Below, piece after piece: positions 1-12,200 of a DNA stretch of 64,000 bases. The DNA is taken from positions 12,555,001 to 12,619,000 of the forward strand of contig JAVTVX010000034.1 in assembly GCA_033439265.1 (NCBI GenBank). The letters are read 5' to 3'. The first letter of the stretch is position 1. Each line of letters begins with the position of its first letter. The translations under genes were made by a program, and so were the position numbers. The notes beneath the pieces are model-generated. The model was not told where the DNA came from. It ran no database searches and worked only from the letters and a program-made list of their open reading frames with translations. This DNA comes from Dillenia suffruticosa. Taxonomy: Eukaryota > Streptophyta > Magnoliopsida > Dilleniales > Dilleniaceae.

Positions 1-2325
1 ATCTCTCGCCCAAATCTAGATCTGGTCAATGGCTAAGATGTTCCGTCCAGAACAATTCTGGCCGAATGTTTTTAATTTTTTTAAGTTATTTATTTTTGTT
101 TTCTTCTTTTTAATCTGTTGTCTGCCAAAACTGTTTCTGGCAGGCAGATTGACAACCAAAAACAATTTCCAACAGTCAAAATCGCTCCTCAATTTTTTTT
201 TCTTTTTGTTTCAAATCTGGCCAGAATAATTTCAAACACAGATCTTGGAACATCTCCCCCCCCCCCCAAAAAAAAAACTTTTTTCATTCATGAAAATATC
301 GTATATTATACACATAAATATCAAAAACCTCATAACTCTGATACTACTGTTAGGCATAATCGACATTCCAATAAAATCAATAGAACAAAATCTTTAATGG
401 ATCTGTACAAAACATAACTTTAAAATATGTTCTCATAGGATTCAATAAAGTTTGGATCGATCGCTAGCCGCACACACATCCAGCCTCCAAGGTATCCACA
501 TGAACAACTAGTGGGATCCTCATAAGATTGATTAATGTGAAGTCAATATACTAGTTCCTATAAGGTTTTCACATATCTCACAAATAAAAAAACTCAAAGA
601 GGAGAGTGAGAAAAAGGAAAACAACTTTTACCTATTTTTCTGTCTGTTCACTTTCCCAACTTCACAGTAACCCCATTTTTGAAAAAGGTAATTTTGTTTT
701 TCCTTTAATGGGTATTAGAGACTAATTATATCATATAATTATCATATAATTATATTTACCATTTCAATCCAAGATGTTCTTTTGTGAGTGACCTTTTAGA
801 TTTCTAATCATTTAACAATAAATATAAAATATAATCTTAAAATTTAAATCGACTTTAGTACAAAACCAAACACAACAGAGTTAGAGAGAGAGAGAGAGTT
901 CACAAATTTAGTAAAACAAATTAACAAAGCTTAGGAACCAGATTTGAGGGAAAAAATCTGTAACAGAGTTAAAAATTAGATCAATAGAATTAAAAAATAA
1001 AAAAAAAAAAAGGACGGTTCATAAATTTAGTAAAAGATAGTAACAGAGCTTGTTTCTTCTCTGTCTCTATATCTATATATGTATATATATATTCAAGCAG
1101 TGATCACAATCCGGAGGAAGGATGAGTGATGTGAACGAAAGGAGCTGCGGCGTGCACGAGGGAAGGAAAGATAAGAAAGTGAAATCCCAGTGGCTATTTT
1201 ATATTTTATTCCAACTAAAATTAAAACCATAGAATAGTAGATCACACGCCACAACTCCTAGAATAGTAGATCACACGCCACAACTTTGTTAATCAGGTTT
1301 TGGATGGAATGAAAATTTTTATTTTTCAAACTGAACCATTAATCTCAATTTTTAATCAAATAAAATTATTCAATCGATCCAATTTTTATTAACTTGAATC
1401 GGAAAACCCGATGTTCTAATGGTTTGAGCTGGTGAATGGTTTGACCAATAATAAACAATCCTAAGGAGAAAACTAGAGGAGAATTCTTCAAAGAGCCCTG
1501 CTGTGTTCACATTCAAAGGTTTTGTCAGAAAAACACATGCAACAACATTCCTTTGGTTAACCTCCCAAACAACAACGGAAAAGCAACAAACCCAAAGAGA
1601 CAACGATAGCCAAACAGCCGAGGAAGAAGCGACAACAAAGAAGGCGGGGGGAAACCATTCAGCAAATAAGAGAACAAAATCCCTCCCCTTCTGCTTCTCA
1701 ACAGAATCGTCAAAACAAACACATGGTAGAATGAATTGTGCATTTTGGTGTTGTATTCCATCTACAAATAAATAATATTTTCTAAACAAATGCTTACTAA
1801 AAATTAAAGAAAGCTTTCAGGATAAAACCATAAGTAAAATCCGGTGACATTTTATAAATTTCCCACACAAGTATTTATCTTAGCAGATTTTGCTTAACAC
1901 AATAAAAATAGGGGAAAATTTTTTTTCCATTTATGTTACACAACAAAGTACACAAAGCAAGGTTTCCCAAGCTTTTTAAGCCCCCCATCAGCCTCAACTA
2001 AAACTAAACTACCTCCATACAAAAGTTTTTTAGACTCGCTACAACCATATCCAAAATTGTGACAAAACAGATGCTATCATTGGCAACCCAAGAACACTTA
2101 CTCTAGACAGATATCAGTGGGGGCAAGGGGTAAGCAAAGAAGATCATAGCGGAGCAGACAGAATCAATGAAGAAAATAATTGAGCTCCCTCAGCATCAGC
2201 ACTAAAACATGCTCACAATTCAATCTCAAGGGCTGTCCAGATCTCTCTCCCTCTCCCTCTCTCTCTCTCCACAAATCAATCATCTGTCTATCCCCATGTA
2301 CCAGAGGCCCTCACAGTTATTTGTT
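1..2325. other. 3' flank of NUP1 and left-edge spacer
   Basis: No gene could be supported here. The part nearest 2325 must hold the 3'UTR of the minus-strand NUP1 gene, probably several hundred bases, but I cannot place the poly(A) site. The rest is AT-rich spacer with simple runs: C followed by A near 258-279, GA near 884-898, and TA-rich sequence near 1065-1092. Open frames around 1370-1790 on both strands overlap one another and resemble no family I know; I treat them as chance. Confidence 0.5.
1231..1285. repeat. 29-bp-period tandem duplication
   Basis: A 26-bp unit starting AGAATAGTAGATCACACGCC occurs at 1231-1256 and again, unchanged, at 1260-1285, separated by CCT. Identity of the copies implies a recent local duplication. 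It lies in the spacer downstream of NUP1. Confidence 0.85.
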
Positions 2326-5300
2326 CTATTTCTTTCTCGGCCTGTTGTGTTTCACTCTAATAATTTTCCGACCGGACTTATTTTCACCTGTGCCCAGAGA
2401 GAAACTTCCTCCACCACCATATTCTAGACTACCAGAAGCCTGAAATGGAGATGGGTTATGCGGCATGGAAGAATTTTGTTGGCTTCCAAATTGGAAAGGG
2501 TTTGGGCCCGTTGGAGCTGTTGAACCAAAGACAAAGGCAGATGAAGGAGCCGAAATAGGTGACTGGCCAAATACTGGTGCTGCAGCAGGAGCAGGTGGGG
2601 TTGAGGCCTGCATTGTGTCCTCAGCCATGCTGTCCTCCATAGTCATCTGGTCAGTATTGTTATTGCCCACATTATTATTACCAGATGCAGGAGTGCCAAA
2701 TTGACAGGGATTGGAGGTCCCAAAAGCAGGCTGTGAAGGAGAGAAGGATGGCATGGAAGAGCTTGTGGATGCAGCAGATGTGAATGACAACATAGAGCTT
2801 GATGAGGAACCAGTAGAGGCCCCAAATATCAAAGACGCACTATTACTAGCAGCGGCAGAAGTAGAAGCTGCCCCAAACGAAATCCCAGTTGATGGAGATG
2901 TACTGAATGCAGATGTGGTTCCAAAAGTGGGCGATTTTGCAGTCTGCCAAGAAGTACCAAATACCGGAGTTGTTACACCGCTGGAAGTAACAGTGCTGGT
3001 CTCCAAAGATGAAGAGGAAGCATTTGCCCCAAAACCAGAACCTGAACTGAACAGTTGTGTGGCAGGAGTTGAAGAACCAAATAAAGTATTGCTGGTAGCA
3101 AATGATGTTGTCCCGGTCAACCCAAATACTGGAGCAGAGGCAGATGAACCAAACTGAATTGGCACACTGTGAGCAGAAGTTGAAGAAGCTACACTTGCCA
3201 CAGTGGAAGCCTGAGCAGTTGCCAAAGATCCACCGATGGCACTAAAAAGAGTAGGACTCTGAAACTTATTATCAGGGGCTGACGACGATGCTGAAGCACC
3301 AAAAGCAAAAATTCCACTCCCCGTGGATGAGGGCTGAGCACTTCCTGTCAAAAATGTTCCCCCAAAAGGACTGCTGTTTGCGCTGCCAGCAAAAGTTTCC
3401 AGCTTATTTTTGGCTCCTGAATCTTCAACACCAGAGGTGACTGGCAATGGCGAAACTGAACTTTGGGGGGTTGAGCCCCCAAATTTGAAAATAGGTGAAG
3501 CAGGCAATGGAGAAACTGATGAAATAGACAGCATGCTACTGCTTGTCACAGAGGTGGGCATAGAAGCAGGGGCAAGAGCAGCACTTGTGGTTGCAAAGCT
3601 GGTGAAGGTAGTGGTGGGATATCCGGAGGTAGCAGCCACACTGGTAGCAATTGCCGAAGTGGGGGTATTGAGACTGGTACTGCTAAATAAAGGTTGACTT
3701 GTAGACTTGGTTGGAGTGAGAGCCAAAGCAGAAGAGGAGAATATACATGAGCTTGATGGTGAGCTTGATGGAAGTGAACCATTGGCTAAACCTAACTTGT
3801 TTGTTGGAGCAGCACTGACAGAGAAAATGCTGTTAGCTGATGTCGATGCACCAGTAGAAAAAACAGCAGTTTCTGGTAATCTAGATGTATCTTCAGAAGT
3901 CTGAGGTTTCTTATTGTCAATTTTCTCACATTCTGTGGATGCCTGGATACTGCTACTTGCACTGGCAGCAACAGTGACAGAGCTGCAAGTTAAAGGAAAA
4001 TGGTAAGCAATCACCAAGCACCATCGTCAGCACCTTATTAAAAATCAATATCTTAGCCAGAAATTACGACATAAGCATCAGAAAGTACAATAATCACAAC
4101 CTAGATTCAAAAATATTTTCATTTCTGTAATTGATTTCTTCAGCTTTCTTTTCCTAAAGTTGATTTTTTTTCCCTAATCTAGAATTGAGAAAAGAATTTC
4201 TTTAAATAACTTCTGTGTTTCTGTTGTAGTGCACATTGTAAAACAGATAACTTGTGAGACATTATTATATCCTAAAAGTTGACTTCTAGGTTCAAATTCT
4301 AGGCCCGAAGTTTCGTATCTCATTGGTCAATTCTTCATCATACATTCCCAAATAATGGTCTTATTAAACACAGAAGAGAGAGAATTTACTACTGACTTTG
4401 CTATTTTTTGTCCAGCGCCAAATTTTGGGATTGAAAATTCACTAGCAGAAGAGGACATAAATGAGAACGTCGGAAGTTTATCACTGGTTTCCTTTGGTGG
4501 AAGAACTTTATCAGAAGTTGAGTTTACTTGAGGAGCATTAAATCCTGCTTGGACAGTTCCAGAAGTCTTGGTGGTTGGAAAAGTAAAACCTGTTTTCTGT
4601 TCAGCAACCACAGACGTATCCACACTTTCCATATCATCCCATTTCTTGACTAAGAAACTCGGAAGAGTCTTGACTTCAGAAGAAACTGGTGGGTTTTCCG
4701 AGGCAACAGTTTTAGCAGCAACCAAATTGCTGTCTGCACCTGTAGAAAGTGGTGTCTTTCTCTCTTCACTCACAGGTGCAGGGACAGGCCCATTTAAGTA
4801 GCCATCATCAAGCTCCACAAAATCCTTCAAAAGAGAACAGCAAATGTAAAATGGAACTGACAAACAACAGATATTTGAAGAAAGTGTCAAACTTTGCAGA
4901 GAAGATTATGAGAGCATTTCTCCAACCTCTCAATCACATAGGATGAATGCCCATGATTCAGTAATAAATTGTAGTGTGATAAGCCAAAATATAATTATAA
5001 AACAGTATAATACTTATTAAAATGCATTTCTATAAACATCTCGGTTCAGATCACAATGTATGCATCAATTGATATAACTCCAAATAAGCAAATATACATG
5101 TACCTAAAGCATACCAGAAGTCTTGACTATTCAACTGTTTCTTACACAAACTGACAATTATGTATTCATACAATGCCTTTCTAGTATAATTAATATTCAT
5201 ACAGTGTAAAAATTTCATACAGATTTGCTGTTCAATATACACAAAACTTCAGATCAAGTAATTCAAAAGTACCACAACCACATACAACAGCACACATAGC

Positions 5301-8300
5301 CGGAAACTGTTACTTGAATTGCAACATCTATATGAAGATTCCTATTCAACATAGGGGTGAAGGCCTCGGTTGTGAAGATCATTGAATCATATAAGTACAT
5401 CAAGGGAGCAAACTTTTTCAAAGATCATCAATTACCTGAGAGAAAACTATAAGTGGCAATGCCACATTAATTTCAGTCTATAACACTATGCACTTGAATT
5501 GCAATATCCATATGAGGATTCCTATTCAACATATGGGTGAAGGTTTTGCTCGTGAAGATCATTGAACCATATAAGTACATCAAGAGAGCAAACTTTTTCA
5601 AAGATCAACAATCAACTGATGCAACGTATTTATGGTAGTAAAAATCCAATCAAAGTTATCTATTATCAGAGCCATTTGTGGCCCAACCATAAATATCAAC
5701 AGGGTAAAAGTCATTCGAAAGCTCTAAAAATACATGCGCTGCAAAGAACATATACGCCTCAGAAAGAAGTTATCACAGCCTTAAAAAAAATCACCAGCTT
5801 CACAACCATATACTAATCAGGATTGAAAACATTAAGCAATTAAGATGTGACAAGATAACATAGCAATAAACAAAATGACCAAGGAAAATAATAGACACCA
5901 CTACTGTTTAAATAAAACAAGTAAAATTGTAGCAACACAAACCTCATGTGCACTCATCTTGAAAGCCCGTTTCTTTTGTGGAACATAAGCAACATCATCT
6001 GAAAAGGAAGATTCTGTCGCTTTAACAGTAGAGGCAACATTCTTTGCCGAGTGAGTTGCATCCCCATTGTCTACGTACGAGGTGTTTCTAACAGAAGAAG
6101 CAACTAAGCTTCTTGGGCCATTTTCTTCAACTTTTCCTGGCCTTGGGGAGATGAAATCTCTAGCACCAGGTAAGCTGGTGATGAGTGGAGCATCTCCCTT
6201 GTTATTAGCCAGTACATCACCAAGACTTTCTGATGAATCTACATTTTCAAGGCTTCTTAGAGCCTGTCCATGTAGCATATTTGATGTCAACTTCATGGGG
6301 GATTTATCCCTTCCAATTGCTAACTTGGGCTCTGATGATTTCTCTTTGGGTGAAACCATCTTATCAAGCTGCTGTAATATCCTTTCAGCCATCTCAGTGG
6401 ACTGATTAGGAACAGGGGCCAAACTTGTGCTAGGGATACTGTTATCCCCATCATCTATCAGCAGTTTTGAGGAATTATGGTTCAATTCGCTCAACATATG
6501 TGGCTTTCGTACTGAAGATAGTGGGAGGTGAGTATTTCCAAAAGAAGGTATGCTCAAGTTTCTTGAAGATAAAAGATTGGGCTTCTGACGGATCCTGCGT
6601 ATAGGACCCACAGATCCTATATCATTGTCAAGAACAGAACTTCTTCGCTTTAGGACCTGAAAATGAATGATAGATTTGATTACATAATGCAAAAGGTTGA
6701 ACTCATTTATGCATGTAAATTAGCAGTAGAACCCAAGTCATACCATTTGTTTAGACTCAGATGGTCTGCTTCCCTCCCCTGCAAACTGTGTTGATGATGT
6801 CAATGATGGCCCACCATTACTATTGTTTGTGGAAACCACACCCTGTAGATAAGCAGAACAGTAAAAGTTTTTGAAACTTAAATGAGATTGCAAAAAAGCA
6901 AAATGTCTACACAGATAAAACACACCTTGAAGTTACCAGCCAAATGCCCCCTAGAATATGGTGTACGAGCCATACTGTATATGGCAGATCTGCCCCGAGA
7001 TCTAGGAGTTGCAAAGCTATTTTCGAGAACCCCATGAACGCTAGAGTTTGGAACACGTGAAATAACAGGTGAATGGGATGCAAATGGTTGATTATTTAAT
7101 AGAGGTGCATCTTGTCTCAGTGCTTGACTGCGGATACGTAACATTGACGGATATACTTTGGATGGCCTACTGCCCATGTAGGCTTTTGCAAGCTCTGCTG
7201 GTGATGCAACATCCTCTTCAAGTACCTGAAAGATGTTTGAAGCCTAAATTAACATGTCTAGGCACTGCCGACACCCAGGACAATCAAAAAATACCACATG
7301 TTTTAAGCCCCTTAAAAAAAAAAAAAAAAGGGAAGGAAAGAAAAATAACAGGCAAGCAACCAGAACAGCAAAAAAAAATAAAGGCAAAATTTATCCTACG
7401 CTTGCATTGACAGCAGGGGTTGAAACAATAGCAAGTGATCTGTGGCTGTGGCTCTCTCTGTTATCTTGCACTATGTCATTAGTAAGTTCCTCCTGTCTCT
7501 CATGAGTAGCTTCTGGCAGCAAAGGATGCACTTCAGGCCTCTTCTCATTTTCAGTAGGTGTGTCAACGGTTCTTGAATGCAATAGTGTCATCAAACGATC
7601 AACCTCATATCTGTTAAAAAATTAAATAACTAATGATTGACACAATCTCAAACCAAGTTTACAAAGAGATCATATCATAATAAATATATCATTAGTACAC
7701 TGCATTGGAGCTAATTCCTCAAAGATGTAGTGCAGAAAAACATGCAGACTTTAGACAACTGCGACACTATGATTAAGCGATCTTTGAGCTACATAAAACC
7801 CCCATTGCAAATCCCCCTCCCCCAAAACACAAAAGGGAAAGGGAAAGGGAAAGGGAAATTCTAGAGGTTCCCCATCCTTATTAATTTGTTTAGAATAATA
7901 TACCAAAACATATTTTACAGTTAATGTGTGCACAATCATACTAATAAACTTTAAGCAACACCATAAAGCCTAATTAGAGAACCAGATCTTAAGTTTGTTC
8001 TCAGATCTTAAGTTTGACTCCTAAACTTTCAGTTTACAAGACTAAAGTGTCCCACTCCCTTATCACAATTCTCTCCCTATATTTGAAAGTATTACTCAGC
8101 AGCTTTTCTCTTTTTTTTTTTTTTTTTTGATCTATAGGTTGAGACACACTTCTTTTGGTTTTCCTCCTATTATAGCGTTTCTAAAAGGATGTTTCCACTT
8201 CTCTTGATACAATCTCTTTGTAATCTGCTTTTGCTTTGCCTTGGTGCACTAATGTCAATGATTTCATACAAATAAAGAAATACTCAATAGCCAGTTCCAA

Positions 8301-11300
8301 GAATTCTTCACCAGCAAAGCAAAGATGCAAATCCAAGTAAAATCCCAATGCATTCATGTCAATATGTCAATTGATATGGATAACAAGACTCGACAAAAAT
8401 ATTAAAACATATGAGAATCAGCATTAAACAAACAAGATTGAAATTTTCATTTCTCATATGGACAGCTGTGAAGCGTCAATACACCATTTTATTTTCAGGT
8501 ACAGCTTGTTATGAATGCAATTAGTTTAAAAATTAAGAAAATAGGATAGCCTAGCAAGACAGAAAGTGTTATTATCGGAACTGTTAAAAGATTGTTTCCG
8601 TAGAATAAGACGTCCAACAAGAACTTGCCTGGTAAAAGATTGCTTCTGTAGAATCTGTTCAAGTTCAGAAAAGCTCTTATTATCAGAACTGTTACTTGCA
8701 TTATCACCCTCCCTACCGGTCCTTTCTTGTAGTCCAGAAGAATTCACCTTTAAATAAGTGGAGATGTTAAGCCAAATGAAAATAACACCACAAGCGCATA
8801 TATAGAAATGGAAATACAGGATATTTATGGTACAAACATGGTAAGGAGAGATCAAGAACTTCGATCATCCAATAATTGACATCCAAATACAACTTGTAAA
8901 CACTTATTCTTCTATATTTCCACCATACATGGCTGCATTATTCAGATGCTGATAATGATTTGCCAAAGTGATAAGACTTTGTTTTCTTTTTACTACGCTT
9001 ACCTTCACTTCCGTTTATACCCTCCTACTTCTGACCTCTGTTTTATATGAGAATAACTGTTCTGCCAAATTGCTCAGGTACTAAAATTCTTCTTTGGTTT
9101 AATTTTAGCTGCTTTATATTGTGTTTATGGATTTTGATTTTTTTTTATTACTTTTGGGGAGTTTGAAAATCCTTGTGATTACTTCAGCCATATTTAATAA
9201 ATTCTTTCCCTGGTTGAAATAAATATTCAAATAAATATATATGTATACATAAAGTGAGAAAAAAAAATATGAATACATAATTGAACTATTTTTACTCTCA
9301 CGTCCTACTTATTTTAGAACTTTCCACACTACTATGTCAACCATGTCGGTGGCCTTGTTCATAAGACGGAGGCTTGGCAGCTGTTACAAGCATAGATGAG
9401 TAACATGGCAGAAAAGAGAAAGTTCAAAAAATAAAAAGTTGGATAGTTCTAACATGTCCACTTCAGACTACTGATATATTTTTCACCAAAATAGAACCAG
9501 AATATTATCACAAAAAGGAACCATGTTCAACATGGATGGCAAATGCCATGGGATGAAACTACTTAGATTTAATCTAATGGCACAAATGAGGTGAAACAAA
9601 TCCACAATATTACCACATGTACCAAGCCACTATTTTCACTCTGACAAAATTCTTCATCAAACAATCAAGTCTATAAATTAAATTTTCACGCTACAGCCAT
9701 CTCTTCAAACAGGCTTCACATAGGACGATGCCCATGCCACATAGGGGCTCCACGGACTAATAAAGGGAACCATGATGCAGGATGGAGTTCTCTCCAACAA
9801 TCAAATGATAGAAACCTTTAGAGTGGAATAACAAGGGCATAAGAACAAATGAAATCATCAACTCTATTATGACTCCTATCATGCCACTGACTCATAAATT
9901 TAACAATCAATTGCATTTTTTAACAATTAAAAGATTATAATCATCTACGTAAAAAAGTGCAAGCTGGTCAAGCAGTATATTATATCCTCATATAAAGAGC
10001 TTGAAAAGAATTTAAGCTACAGACAAGCTTATTTAATCCCAATGAAAGAGAAAATGGAAATATGAAGAATTTGCACAGTGGAAACTTGTAACTTCAAACA
10101 ATCTAAACGCTGGACACCCAGAACTTACATTTTCAACAGCTTCCTGCAGCACGTCCCTTTGTTCCAGTTCACACTCTGCTCCTATACAATTTCAGCACAA
10201 TATTGTTAACATCATGCATAACGTTCTTTAACACTGATTAAAGGATCAAAAGAACCAGTCAGTAATCCTAATTTTGATCTCATAAACCACACCACATAAG
10301 TGACTACAGCACCATAGTAGTTAGCATATTACCTGGGAAGGGGCCTTTCGTACACAAAGGGTAGCTCACTGCAACTTACTACGGTGGTGATTCATATGCC
10401 GGCCGAAAAATCAAAAACAACAAAATTGACCCATGCCCAATATCAAACGAGGAAAATGTTGTTCTTTGGATAAATCTCATACCAATTTATAATATAAATA
10501 ATTAAAATAAACAAATAAGTGCAATCAGAATCTTCACTCAAATCTTTCACTAAATTCTGCAATCTCACTTTTAGAGTGTTTTCATGCACTATCAAAGACA
10601 AAAAAAAAGAGGGATAAAAGAGGAAACATATTCTATACACAGACCCAACTGTCCATACTAATAGATAATGAACTAGAAAAGAACAATGAACAGATACATA
10701 ACAATTGAAGCATTTAGTTACTAACTAGTTATGGCTTTCAAAGGCAATCTGGTGGTAAATAAGTGATGGAGATTTGATATCACAGTTTAAATTTGAATCA
10801 TTACTTAACAATTTTTCAACTGTGGTTACAAGTTTTCTACTCTACAACCCACCTAACATCTGAAAAGGCTTGAAGTTCATAAAGTATGTGTTGCCAAAGC
10901 AAGATAAAATAACAGGAAGGCCATCATATTTCCTTCCAAATTTAACTGATCCAACATTCCGCAGTGGAAGAAACAAGCAATTGAAAACAAGAGGGCAAAA
11001 CAAGCACTCAGCTAATGTAATCAAAGATTCCCTTTGTTCCAAAATACTTCCAATCTATGAGATCAGTCGCATTCATAATACAAAACAATTTAAGCTCCAA
11101 AACACTAAAAAATGATAATTCTCCATTCCACAACACCCAAACACATCACTCGAATCCAAAAGATAAACCCTAGTTTCTACAATCGGAAAAAAAAAAGAAC
11201 CAAATCAAACCAACCAAAAATCCAAACTTGACAAATAATGGGGAAAAAAAGCAATTCAACTTTTCAAATAATGTGAGAAAAGCGAGAGGGAGAGGGAGGG

Positions 11301-11930
11301 AGAGGGAGAGGGGGAGAGAGAGAGAGAGAGAGAGAGAGAGATGTCGCATTAAAAAGCTGATTCAATCAAACTACCAAATCAACCGAGAAAAAAAAATCCT
11401 AATTTTCACTCTAAACAAGAAGAAAACCAAATCAAAGCAACAGAAAACACGACCAAAGCAATTCAACTTCCCTAATGATTAGAAAGCTTGCATTTTTAGT
11501 ACTAAATCGTACCAACAATTGTATCACCAGAGAAAAAAAAACCCTAATTTTCACAAGTACCCAAATCAAACAAACAAAGAAACACAGCAAAAGCATGAAA
11601 ACAATGGGGATTACGAGAACGAAGAGAACCAAAACCTGAAGGAGACGCTAATGGTGGAGGAGGAGGAGGAGGAGGAGGGAGACGCTTGCGGAAAACAGAC
11701 GCGAACAGCCTATGAGCACCCGCCGTAATGAGTTTGGATGCCGGATCGACCAACTTGGAGAACCAATGAGCTCGGCTGCCATCGCCGCCATGGATGATGC
11801 CAGGGATTCGAACAGCGGTTGGAGGTCTGTCGTAAGGCGTCGTATTGTGCGTTTTCCGGAAGGGACGTTTTCGGAACTTTCCTCCGGCTCCTGCGCCTCC
11901 TTCGTAGGGGTTTTCTCCCGCCGTCGCCAT
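2326..11930 (-). CDS. NUP1: Nuclear pore FG nucleoporin NUP1/NUP136 (nuclear basket)
   Basis: Plant-specific basket nucleoporin, functionally likened to animal NUP153 and linked to mRNA export and nuclear shape. Nine coding exons, 5' to 3': 11930-11636, 10181-10129, 8747-8629, 7610-7400, 7225-6926, 6842-6744, 6656-5943, 4824-4370, 3982-2326; 3903 nt, 1300 aa plus stop, all phases matching. The ATG at 11930 opens the conserved basic N-terminus (KFRKRPFRK, residues 18-26) and a segment around residues 57-84 ending in FRKRL, then nine prolines (85-93). Family hallmarks include SPAELAKAYMGSRPS and PRSRGRSAIYSMARTPYSRG in exon 5, and KRRSSVLDNDIGSVGP then ILQQLDKMVS in exon 7. Exons 8-9 are Ser/Thr/Ala-rich with about 17 FG dipeptides (KFG, VFG, QFG, AFG) that would bind transport receptors; the end is basic (RVKHNRPRKK). 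Intron 3 uses a GC donor. The exon 8 donor at 4369 is weak: I chose it because it is the frame-compatible one I found. Arabidopsis NUP136 is somewhat shorter, as I recall. Confidence 0.93.
3983..4369 (-). other. NUP1 intron 8, uncertain donor
   Basis: The acceptor (TTGCAG before CTCTGTC) is clear and leaves one base to finish a codon, so the upstream exon must end in phase 2. The frame-compatible donor I see is GT at 4369-4368, followed by TTAATA, a poor match to the plant consensus. Better-looking GT sites nearby (for example before ATGATG) are in the wrong phase. The protein junction is therefore tentative by a few residues. Confidence 0.5.
5312..5611. repeat. 180-bp-period tandem duplication in NUP1 intron 7
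   Basis: About 120 bp beginning ACTTGAATTGCAAYATC occurs at 5312-5431 and again at 5492-5611, exactly 180 bp apart. The copies share long stretches such as ATAAGTACATCAAG and GCAAACTTTTTCAAAGATCA, with scattered substitutions. It lies wholly inside the intron between exons 7 and 8 and carries no coding signal. Confidence 0.85.
7835..7855 (+). other. Candidate G-quadruplex in NUP1 intron 3
   Basis: Four GGG runs are separated by three AAA loops, an exact G3N3 pattern within a GGGAAA hexamer repeat. NUP1 is on the minus strand, so the G-rich strand is the template and the pre-mRNA carries the C-rich complement. The pattern is certain; folding in vivo is inference. Confidence 0.6.
8520..8700 (-). 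repeat. Partial duplication across NUP1 exon 3 and its GC donor
   Basis: The end of exon 3 (ATTCTACAGAAGCAATCT, on the minus strand around 8654-8637) is echoed about 50 bases into the intron as ATTCTACGGAAACAATCT. The exon's AACAGTTCTGATAATAA is echoed further on as AACAGTTCCGATAATAA near 8571-8587. The second copies lie just downstream of the GC splice donor, so intron 3 begins with degenerate copies of the exon it follows. Confidence 0.7.
11312..11341. repeat. GA microsatellite in NUP1 intron 1
   Basis: About 28 bases of uninterrupted GA follow an imperfect GGGAGA tract from about 11285. On the transcribed minus strand this is a long pyrimidine run inside the first intron. Confidence 0.9.
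11652..11680 (-). repeat. Triplet repeat encoding nine prolines in NUP1 exon 1
   Basis: A GGA repeat on the plus strand reads as consecutive CCT-type proline codons (residues 85-93) in NUP1. In-frame repeats of this kind vary easily in length. Confidence 0.85.
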
Positions 11931-12200
11931 CAGGAAGCGAGACAGAGGCTCCTCGGTTCGAATGAAACTGTAGAGAGAGAGAGAGACAGAGAAGAGAGAG
12001 AGAAAAGCGTATAGGGTTTTGTTTTGTACACAAGGGAGAGAGAGAGGGGGGAGGGAGAAGAACGGAAAATAGAAAATAGAAAATAGAAAATAGAAAATAG
12101 GGTTAAAGTAATTATACGGATGAGAGGGAGAGGGAGGAGCGTGCGGGCCAGGGTTGGCTCCTGCGTGATTTGGCTCCGGTAAAATTTGGTGCTCCTCCAA
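11931..12200 (-). promoter_or_regulatory. NUP1 5'UTR and proximal promoter region
   Basis: Upstream of the NUP1 ATG, the minus strand is pyrimidine-rich, with CT tracts near 11970-12050 typical of plant 5' leaders and core promoters. A seven-base unit GAAAATA repeats five times at about 12064-12102. The reading frame stays open upstream to 12200 but is low-complexity, so the ATG at 11930, which opens the conserved N-terminus, is preferred. I see no convincing TATA box. Confidence 0.45.

Noticed and set aside
2465..3904. Plus-strand open frames rich in Glu/Val/Ala opposite NUP1 exon 9
   Set aside because: Mirror frames of a repetitive Ser/Thr/Ala-rich FG region; the minus-strand frame carries the FG repeats and the conserved C-terminus.
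4285..4305. GGTTCAAATTC resembling a tRNA/SINE B box
   Set aside because: No cloverleaf, no matching A box at proper distance, no poly(A) or target duplication; one short motif is insufficient.
8629..8635. Reading NUP1 exon 3 through the GC site to the next GT
   Set aside because: It shifts phase so exon 4 would begin ATA TGA and stop; the GC donor restores a conserved junction.
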